DNA from: Deltaproteobacteria bacterium
GTDB taxonomy: Bacteria; Desulfobacterota; Desulfobacteria; Desulfobacterales; SG8-13
DNA: 12,497 nt
NCBI GenBank assembly: GCA_024639205.1
Contig: JAHEIV010000040.1
Location: 1-12,497, forward strand
Direction: 5' to 3'
Of the stretch, positions 7,691 through 12,497 are shown one piece after another. Both the position numbers and the translations under genes were made by a program. The notes beneath the pieces were generated by a model, which was not told where the DNA came from, ran no database searches, and saw only the letters and a list, made by a program, of their open reading frames with translations. Position 1 is the stretch's first letter. Each line of letters begins with the position of its first letter.

Positions 7691-7705
7691 ATTATCAATG
7701 AGAAT
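7691..7705. promoter_or_regulatory. near-perfect palindrome in the divergent region, possible operator
   Basis: ATTATCA-A-TGAGAAT is a 7-1-7 inverted repeat matching at 6 of 7 arm positions. It lies between the divergent YHS and Fe-S protein genes, 103 nt before the latter. The base composition recalls Fur-family sites, but the arms are in the reverse order of the usual TGATAAT-N-ATTATCA core, so I do not assign a regulator. Confidence 0.35.
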
Positions 7706-7807
7706 AAAGAGAGTGATTTCACCGGCGGCGAATAAACAGGAGGTGATGGGTTTCGATCGAACGCCAATCGTATCTCCGATTTGTTCGACTGACTTTGGGA
7801 GACGAAT

Positions 7808-8011
7808 ATGCAGGAGTTTATTTGCTATTGCTTTGCATTCACCCGAGAGGATATCGAAAAAGATTGGCGCAACAACGGCCGATCGACGATCATGGAAAAG
7901 ATCGCCCGGGAAAAACAACTGGGCCGATGCGACTGCAATCTAAAGAATCCGAAGGGCAGGTGATGCCTGCCGGATGTCCGCAAGGTTGTGGACGCGGCCA
8001 AGATTTCATGA
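7808..8011 (+). CDS. small Cys-rich BFD/CopZ-N-like Fe-S protein, probable selenoprotein (in-frame TGA at 7961-7963)
   Basis: Starting at the ATG at 7808, with a strong GGGAGA five nt upstream, 51 codons run to TGA at 7961-7963. The same frame continues for 15 codons to TGA at 8009-8011, giving 67 residues. The protein has a CYC pair (Cys6, Cys8), then FTREDIEKD, STIMEKIA, a CDC pair (Cys41, Cys43), NPKGR, the TGA codon as residue 52, and Cys53-Leu. This matches the BFD-like [2Fe-2S]/zinc domain known from the N-terminal part of Archaeoglobus CopZ-type metallochaperones, where NPKG-x is followed by Cys-Cys-Leu. The TGA replaces the first Cys of that pair. A good SECIS-like hairpin follows. 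Without recoding the protein would lose both C-terminal ligands. It is a likely cytoplasmic metal- or cluster-binding redox protein. The flavodoxin gene starts 44 nt downstream on the same strand. The family name is from memory of sequence patterns; the fold assignment is moderately sure. Confidence 0.8.
7961..7998 (+). promoter_or_regulatory. candidate bacterial SECIS element of the small Fe-S protein gene
   Basis: Nineteen nt after the TGA, the loop AGGT (7983-7986) is closed by a 7-bp stem, GTCCGCA (7976-7982) with TGTGGAC (7987-7993), including one G-U pair. A lower stem GCCG (7969-7972) with CGGC (7995-7998) extends it across a small internal loop. Distance and the G at the second loop position meet the bacterial SECIS rules. 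The apex shares GCAAGGYTGY with the YHS element. Confidence 0.8.
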
Positions 8012-8055
8012 TAGGAAACCGAGTCAACTTCAATGCATCAGAAAGGAGCGTGTAG

Positions 8056-8499
8056 ATGAAAAAGGTTCTTGTCGCTTATGTCAGCCGAACGGGAAACACC
8101 GAACAGATGGCGGAATACATCGCCGAAGGGATCCGGATGACCGGACAGACAGTGGAAATGAAAAAAATCGCCCAAATCAAAAGTGAAAAGGAGCTCGATG
8201 GATTCGATGGCTATGTGTTCGGGTGTCCGACCTATCACAGGGATCTCACCGCCGGGATGAAGACCTTTCTTTTCCTGGCCCAAAAAGCGAACATGACCGG
8301 CAAGGTCGGCGGGGCTTTCGGCTCCTATACCCACAGCGGTGAGTCGGCCCAGATGATTTATGACACGATGCAACACGTATATAAAATGGATACGGTGGCG
8401 CTGGGAGCACTGAACCTCAAAGAGCAGGTGGTACCCACCGGCGACGGTCAGAAAGCCTGCCAGGATTACGGGCGGGAGGTCGGTAAAAAGCTCGAATGA
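8056..8499 (+). CDS. flavodoxin-type FMN protein
   Basis: A 147-residue single-domain flavodoxin, a soluble one- or two-electron carrier with FMN. The phosphate-binding loop SRTGNTEQMA is at residues 10-19 after the first beta strand (KKVLVAYV). The FMN-contacting loops CPTYHRD (about 57-63) and FGSYTHSGES (about 93-102) are also present. The sequence resembles the flavodoxin domain of FprA-type A-type flavoproteins more than classical long-chain flavodoxins, but the metallo-lactamase half is absent. A strong AAGGAGCG lies 7-8 nt before the ATG. It follows the small Fe-S selenoprotein gene by 44 nt, so the two are probably one transcript, and flavodoxin could exchange electrons with that protein (inference). 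Confidence 0.92.
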   Translation: MKKVLVAYVSRTGNTEQMAEYIAEGIRMTGQTVEMKKIAQIKSEKELDGFDGYVFGCPTYHRDLTAGMKTFLFLAQKANMTGKVGGAFGSYTHSGESAQMIYDTMQHVYKMDTVALGALNLKEQVVPTGDGQKACQDYGREVGKKLE

Positions 8500-8638
8500 T
8501 CTGATTTTGATTTGATCCAGACAGAACCGTCGTTTTGCCGGCAGGTTATCCGGTGCCGGTGGAGCGTCGGGGATGTTTCGGCATTACCCGGCAACTCAGG
8601 ATTTTAGAGCCCTGCAGCGCTTTTTGCGAAATTGGCCG

Positions 8639-9484
8639 CTACCAGGAAATCATCACCAGCGCTACGGCGGCCAGTGCCACACCGGCCCACTGCCTGGGCA
8701 TCAGGCGCTCTCGCAGAATAAACCAGGCCAGCAGCACCGTAGCGGCCGGATACAGGGAGGCCAGAACGGCCGATATGTCCAGCCGGCCGATGCGACTGGC
8801 CAGGGCGAAAAATGCGTTGCCGGCGGCATCGAAGATGCCCACCAGCGCAAGCAGCACGAAATGATTTGCTGACGGCGGCGCGAACTCTCCGCGCACTAAA
8901 ACCAGAAGCAGCATGCAAGTGATAGAGGCTGCCCGGGCTGCCACCAGGGGCCACAGGATCGCCTGGGCGCTGGCGCGGTCGATGAAAACGAAGAAAAGCC
9001 CGAACCCCAGACCGGCCGCCAGGGCATGCGTCCATTCCTGCACCTGCAGCCTTCCATCGCCGCGGGAATAAGATAGTGTCCAGATGGCCACCACGGCCAG
9101 CGCGAAGCCGGCAAGCTTTATGGCTGCCGGCGGGCCTTCCAAAAATACACCGGTAACCACCGGAATGACAGCTGCCGTCAGGGCCGACAGCGGCGCGACA
9201 ATGCCCATGCGCCCGATGGCAAGGCCGCGATACAGAGCCGCCAGACCGAATACGCCGACCACCCCGGCCAGAGCCCCGTACAGCATGGGACGCAGCTGCG
9301 GCAAGGCTTCGCGGAAAACAAATGCCAGCGCGATAAAGATGGCCGCGCCGATCAGCTGCGACCACAGCACCACAAGCGATACAGCGATTCGCTTGGTGGC
9401 GATCCCCCCGCTGAAATCACCGGCCCCCCAGGCGATTGCCGAGATAAGGCCATACGCAACCGCCAATGATTCCGAACCTGGCAT
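8639..9484 (-). CDS. EamA/DMT-family transporter
   Basis: A 281-residue hydrophobic inner-membrane protein with about ten predicted helices in two homologous EamA halves. The first half has AYGLISAIAWGAGDFSGG at its start and ALYRGLAIGRMGIVAPLSAL at the end. The second carries the matching end motif (ASRIGRLDISAVLASLYPA, followed by RERLMPRQWAG). This is the usual layout and length of the drug/metabolite transporter superfamily, whose members export or import small metabolites. The substrate cannot be told. An AGGAGG six nt before the ATG at 9484 supports the start. It is the last gene of the leftward cluster, 82 nt after the MetE-like gene, and is convergent with the flavodoxin gene across 139 nt with no convincing terminator. 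Confidence 0.9.
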   Translation of the reverse strand: MPGSESLAVAYGLISAIAWGAGDFSGGIATKRIAVSLVVLWSQLIGAAIFIALAFVFREALPQLRPMLYGALAGVVGVFGLAALYRGLAIGRMGIVAPLSALTAAVIPVVTGVFLEGPPAAIKLAGFALAVVAIWTLSYSRGDGRLQVQEWTHALAAGLGFGLFFVFIDRASAQAILWPLVAARAASITCMLLLVLVRGEFAPPSANHFVLLALVGIFDAAGNAFFALASRIGRLDISAVLASLYPAATVLLAWFILRERLMPRQWAGVALAAVALVMISW

Positions 9485-9566
9485 CCGGGGCCTCCTGACC
9501 CTCCATCCGGCAAGGCGATCAAGCTGCGAACACCTTCGCCTGCAGAGCCGCTTTCAAAATCCGTAT

Positions 9567-10592
9567 TCAAAGCAATTGATATTTTTCCCGCAGCTGCCGG
9601 GACAGCCTCTGCACCGATGCAAAGGCTTTCTCTACGGTTTTCTCCCGATCGGGGTTTACCAGACAGCAGGTGGCCGGGGAAAGCATGCTGCGTTGCAGCA
9701 GCTGGGAGCTGTCGATCCCTTTGCGCGACAGCACTTTCCACACACTTTCGAGCTGGCCGGTGAGCGAATCGAGGTTTTCTTTTTCAAATGCATCTGCGCC
9801 GGTGGGAACGATGCCCCAGATGATGATCCCGTTCCGATCGAGAAAGCGTTGAATGGACGCGGTATAGGCTGAAAAAATTTCGGCATTGGTGTAGATATCC
9901 AACGAAAGCACATCCAGATCCAGGCCCAGCAGAAAATCCCAGTCCGGGTTGCCGCACAGGTGGATGCCCCGCGGCCGCTCTACCATCGCAAAAAATTCGT
10001 CCAGATCCTTTTTGGCCCTGGCGTCACCATAGCCCGCCATGGCAGAAAATAGAAACTGCAGGCCCGGTTCGTCCACGAACATGAATGCATTTTCGTTGAG
10101 TTGTTTCAGGCGCTCGAGCTGCACATTGAGCCGCCGGGCCATGAACTCCAGCATAAACGGCCTGACCGTATCGTCGAAAAGGATCGGCCGATCGTTTTGG
10201 TCCAGGACATTGAAACCAAAGCTGATCGGGCCTTCGAGCTGACCGCGGATGGCCGGACGCCGGCTGTGATCGAGAGCCAGAAACCGGTGGTAAACCACCG
10301 AGTAAGCGGTGCTGATGTCGAAATGCTCCGGCTGGTCAAAACGAGCAAGGGTTTCTTCGAGCTCTTCGGCGAACCGGTCGATGGAAAACGATAGGCGTCG
10401 TTTTGGTACATCGAGCACTATTCCGGGAAAATGCTCGGCTGCCTGCACGTACATGTCTTCGTGGTAGCTCAGGTTCGGCAGCTGGGGCCAGAAGGGTACG
10501 TCCAGTGACAGCGCCGCTTTGAGCGCACGCTCTACTTCGGTGTGGGGCATGACCGCCATGGCGGTGGTCAGCAGGTTTCCGGGAACCGGCAT
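9567..10592 (-). CDS. MetE/UROD-like zinc methyltransferase (C-terminal-domain-only methionine synthase homologue)
   Basis: A 341-residue TIM-barrel protein related to the catalytic C-terminal half of cobalamin-independent methionine synthase and to uroporphyrinogen-decarboxylase-like corrinoid methyltransferases. Visible motifs are GQLEGPISFG (about 117-126), FVDEPGLQF (172-180), the zinc-site HLC (His211-x-Cys213, GIHLCGNPDW) and a late Cys pair in SPATCCL (309-310) where MetE has its third Cys ligand. The N-terminal half of full-length MetE is absent, so it is about half the usual MetE length. Such core enzymes may take the methyl group from a methylcorrinoid protein rather than folate; the acceptor (homocysteine or another thiol) is inference. 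A GGGAG six nt before the ATG fixes the start. It lies 22 nt after the cupin gene and is probably co-transcribed with it. Confidence 0.8.
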   Translation of the reverse strand: MPVPGNLLTTAMAVMPHTEVERALKAALSLDVPFWPQLPNLSYHEDMYVQAAEHFPGIVLDVPKRRLSFSIDRFAEELEETLARFDQPEHFDISTAYSVVYHRFLALDHSRRPAIRGQLEGPISFGFNVLDQNDRPILFDDTVRPFMLEFMARRLNVQLERLKQLNENAFMFVDEPGLQFLFSAMAGYGDARAKKDLDEFFAMVERPRGIHLCGNPDWDFLLGLDLDVLSLDIYTNAEIFSAYTASIQRFLDRNGIIIWGIVPTGADAFEKENLDSLTGQLESVWKVLSRKGIDSSQLLQRSMLSPATCCLVNPDREKTVEKAFASVQRLSRQLREKYQLL

Positions 10593-10614
10593 GTTTTCTC
10601 CCTGCGGCGCTGGA

Positions 10615-10935
10615 TCAGATCGGCGGAGCGATGGTCACCAGCACACGCATGTCGGAGGTGGCCCGGATGCCGTGGGGCTCGCTGATGTCGGCGATTAGAA
10701 CGTCCCCGGTTTCGGCCGGCAGCACCGCATCATCTTTGCCCAGATATGCGCCGCTGCCTTCAAGCACGGCGATGCTCACCTGCCCTTCGATGTCATGGGA
10801 GTGAATCGGCAGCTCTTGTCCGGCTTTGAAGTTGAAATTGATGACTTTAAAGTAGGGTGAATCGTGCACCAAAAAATTGTTGATGGCATTATCTTTAAAT
10901 CCGGCCTCTTTGAACAGCTCTATTTTTTTCAGCAT
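10615..10935 (-). CDS. small single-domain cupin
   Basis: A 106-residue cupin-2 barrel protein. Motif 1 reads GQELPIHSHDIEGQ (residues 39-52) with His45, His47 and either Glu50 or Gln52 as possible metal ligands. Motif 2 has GDVLIADISEPHGI (77-90) with His88 in the expected place. Such proteins bind a divalent metal or a small ligand and act as enzymes or sensors; no specific reaction can be assigned. A strong AAGGAGG five nt before the ATG supports the start. It sits 56 nt after the hemerythrin-PAS gene and 22 nt before the MetE-like gene, which suggests one operon. Confidence 0.85.
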   Translation of the reverse strand: MLKKIELFKEAGFKDNAINNFLVHDSPYFKVINFNFKAGQELPIHSHDIEGQVSIAVLEGSGAYLGKDDAVLPAETGDVLIADISEPHGIRATSDMRVLVTIAPPI

Positions 10936-10991
10936 GAAAGCCTCCTTGTTTTTATATTCTGTCCCCTGCAGTTAACCGCAGGGTTTGTGAT

Positions 10992-11942
10992 TTACAGCAG
11001 CCGCTTTTGGCCGGTGAGGCCCTGCAGGCGGCCGATCATCTGGCTGACTTCCAGAACGCCCATATAATTGCCCTGATCGTCGTGGACCGGGTAGTAGCAG
11101 ATGTGCACCTTGTCGCCTTTGAAATCGATCCAGAACTCCGCGATGTCCATGCTGCCGTTTTTGAACCCTTCAACGATCTTTGCGACCTGGTCGGCGCTTT
11201 TTTCCGGATGGCACTTGAGCACTTTTCTTCCGATGACCGATCGGGTGCGTACGAAGATTTTCTCCTTGTCCAGGCGGTTGAAGTAGGCCACCGTGTCGTC
11301 GGCATCGACGAAGGTGAGTTCAAAGGGCAGGGCCTCCATGATGGCATCGAGCTGCTCGGTTGAAAGGTTTTGGATCAGGCTTTTGCGGGCCGCCTCTCCT
11401 TTTTCGACTTCATCGAGCATCTGGCGGATCTTGGCGTCGAAATTCTCCCCGTAGACACCGATGCTGTAGTTGTTAAATGCCTCGATCAGATCGACATTGT
11501 CATCTTCTGAAAAAAACTTGCGCCCCATGGCATACAGCACGTCGTTTTCCTTCCAGATGTGGTTGGCGCGTACATCCAGATACTCTAACCCCTTTTGCTT
11601 GAAATCCGCCCGACCGGATTCCGGCATCTCCGGCAGCTGCGGCGACTGGGCAACCATCTGCGTGAGCAGGTCGCGTTCATATTCGTGTTCGCCGAGCATC
11701 ACGCGGATCGGGCCGTCCTGGGGGATGCCCTTTTCGACCATCAATGGAAACAGATAATCTTCTTCTTTTCGGTTGTGGATGCGGTCTCCGAATTCGAGCA
11801 GAAAATCCATGGCACGCTTGATGACGAAGATATCGCCGGCAGACCCGGGCATTTTTTCCAGCTCCGTTTTCAGCACGTCCATGGCCCGTTCGAGCATTTC
11901 GTGTTCGGCCACCAAAAGGTCATCCCATCGTTTTTCTTGCAT
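10992..11942 (-). CDS. hemerythrin-PAS protein (DUF438-type)
   Basis: A 316-residue cytoplasmic sensor-like protein. Residues 1-140 are a hemerythrin HHE four-helix bundle with a full di-iron ligand set: His14, His56-x3-Glu60, His86 and His128-x3-Glu132. A linker leads to a PAS domain (about 200-305) of the kind found at the end of DUF438 proteins: FELTFVDADDTVAYFN, IGRKVLKCHPEKS, FWIDFKGDKVHI, PVHDDQGNYMGVLEVSQ and the closing KRLL. The DUF438 N-terminal domain itself is missing. There is no output domain, so it may sense O2, NO or redox state and signal by protein contact, or store or detoxify ligand (inference). GAGGAGT lies about nine nt before the ATG. It is first of four leftward genes and is separated from the receiver gene by 234 nt. 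Confidence 0.92.
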   Translation of the reverse strand: MQEKRWDDLLVAEHEMLERAMDVLKTELEKMPGSAGDIFVIKRAMDFLLEFGDRIHNRKEEDYLFPLMVEKGIPQDGPIRVMLGEHEYERDLLTQMVAQSPQLPEMPESGRADFKQKGLEYLDVRANHIWKENDVLYAMGRKFFSEDDNVDLIEAFNNYSIGVYGENFDAKIRQMLDEVEKGEAARKSLIQNLSTEQLDAIMEALPFELTFVDADDTVAYFNRLDKEKIFVRTRSVIGRKVLKCHPEKSADQVAKIVEGFKNGSMDIAEFWIDFKGDKVHICYYPVHDDQGNYMGVLEVSQMIGRLQGLTGQKRLL

Positions 11943-12176
11943 CGGTATCTACTCCTCGGCAGGGATTGTCGATTCATAGGTTCGTAACGTTTGGTCGTGC
12001 GGTTGTCAATGCCCCGGAAGCAATGACGTCCGTTGTCATCAACATGCACGATGAGTGGGCTGGTTTCCTTGACTTGAATCAATCCGAAGACGTAAGCCGT
12101 CATTGGCCGGTTTCAACACGGCGCGCGATGATCACAGCATGGGATGAAAGGGGTAGGGTGGGAGGTGATTTGAGCT

Positions 12177-12497
12177 CTATGGAGCGGACTTGCCGATGAT
12201 CGCGGTGACTTTTTCAGCCAGCGACTGCAGGCTGAAAGGCTTCTGGATAAAACCGTCGCATCCCTGTTGGATGATTTCGGAGGCCCGGCCGTCGATGCTG
12301 TAGCCGCTGGAAAGCAGTACTTTGACCGCCGGGTCGATCTTTTTGAGCCGGGTGAACGTATCTGCGCCCCCCATGTCCGGCATGATCATGTCCAGAACCA
12401 CCAGGTCGATGGCATCCCGGTTTTCGCTGAAAACCTCCAGCGCCTTTTGCCCGCCCTCGGCGCAGAACACCTGGAATCCGAGCCGCTGGAGCATCTG
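12177..12497 (-). CDS. C-terminal receiver domain, probably of a hybrid histidine kinase (5' part outside the window)
   Basis: About 107 residues are visible and the frame stays open to the window edge. They form most of a CheY-like receiver: the phospho-acceptor Asp in VVLDMIMPDMGG, the SSGYS switch Ser and the conserved Lys in QKPFSL, followed by a short tail and a TAG stop. The first beta strand and the acidic pair are outside. The wording around SSGYSIDG and GCDGFIQKPFSL is typical of receivers at the end of hybrid sensor kinases in Deltaproteobacteria, so this is more likely a hybrid-kinase C-terminus than a free regulator, but that depends on sequence outside the window. No DNA-binding domain follows. 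It is on the same strand as the hemerythrin-PAS gene. Confidence 0.88.
   Translation of the reverse strand, partial: QMLQRLGFQVFCAEGGQKALEVFSENRDAIDLVVLDMIMPDMGGADTFTRLKKIDPAVKVLLSSGYSIDGRASEIIQQGCDGFIQKPFSLQSLAEKVTAIIGKSAP

Noticed and set aside
7795..8055. Open frame of 86 codons on the plus strand overlapping the small Fe-S protein gene and ending just before the flavodoxin ATG
   Set aside because: It needs a TTG start with no ribosome site before it, has no recognisable domain, and conflicts with the ATG at 7808, which has a strong ribosome site and a family-like Cys pattern. An automatic annotation could choose it by mistake because the true frame contains TGA.
7036..8501. Possible further selenocysteine readthrough at the TGA stops of the second cyclase and flavodoxin genes
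   Set aside because: Translations beyond these stops look unlike any family C-terminus, and both proteins already end at normal family positions.
8538..8559. CCGGCA / TGCCGG inverted repeat between the convergent flavodoxin and EamA genes
   Set aside because: Six-bp stem with a ten-base loop and no T-run after it on either strand; too weak for a terminator call.
12020..12107. CAATGACG and CGTCATTG inverted repeat upstream of the hemerythrin-PAS gene
   Set aside because: Eight-base arms separated by about 70 nt; not distinguishable from chance here, and no promoter match helps.

Overview
The window is moderately GC-rich bacterial DNA, densely packed with genes and free of insertion sequences, phage genes, CRISPR arrays, tRNA or rRNA. 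The gene families point to an anaerobic or microaerobic Gram-negative, most likely a deltaproteobacterium (Desulfobacterota, Desulfobacterales-like). They include an outer-membrane efflux lipoprotein, TolB/TPR-linked class III cyclases, a DUF438-type hemerythrin-PAS protein, a stand-alone MetE-like methyltransferase and a single-domain flavodoxin. Two apparent selenoprotein genes fit that lineage, which is rich in selenoproteins. The taxonomic call is inference from gene content.

Left part (1-3025): a divergent efflux module. A NodT/TolC-type outer-membrane lipoprotein gene runs leftward from a good sigma70-type promoter into another gene that begins at the window edge. A 14-helix DHA2-type MFS transporter with a TTG start runs rightward.

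Middle (3026-7038): two tandem paralogues (627 and 628 aa). Each has an N-terminal class III nucleotide cyclase domain, one membrane helix, a TolB-N-like domain and C-terminal TPRs. The cyclase domains are about 84% identical by eye. Metal-binding and transition-state residues are kept, but the two base-recognition positions hold Asp and Arg instead of the usual Lys and Asp.

Centre (7080-8499): the most interesting part. Two divergently transcribed small genes each carry one in-frame TGA exactly where their family has a conserved Cys. One is an exported YHS-domain protein (7556 down to 7080), the other a tiny Cys-rich BFD/CopZ-N-like Fe-S protein (7808-8011). Each reads on in frame after the TGA as a good family C-terminus, and each TGA is followed, 25 or 19 nt later, by the apical loop of a hairpin that fits the bacterial SECIS rules. 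Both apical regions share GCAAGGYTGY. I read both as selenoproteins that ordinary ORF calling would truncate or miss. A flavodoxin gene follows the second one and is probably co-transcribed. The 251-bp divergent region holds a near-perfect palindrome and a hairpin.

Right part (8639-12497): all leftward. A probable operon runs hemerythrin-PAS, small cupin, MetE/UROD-like zinc methyltransferase, EamA-type transporter. Upstream of it lies the C-terminal receiver domain of a response regulator or hybrid histidine kinase, cut by the window edge.
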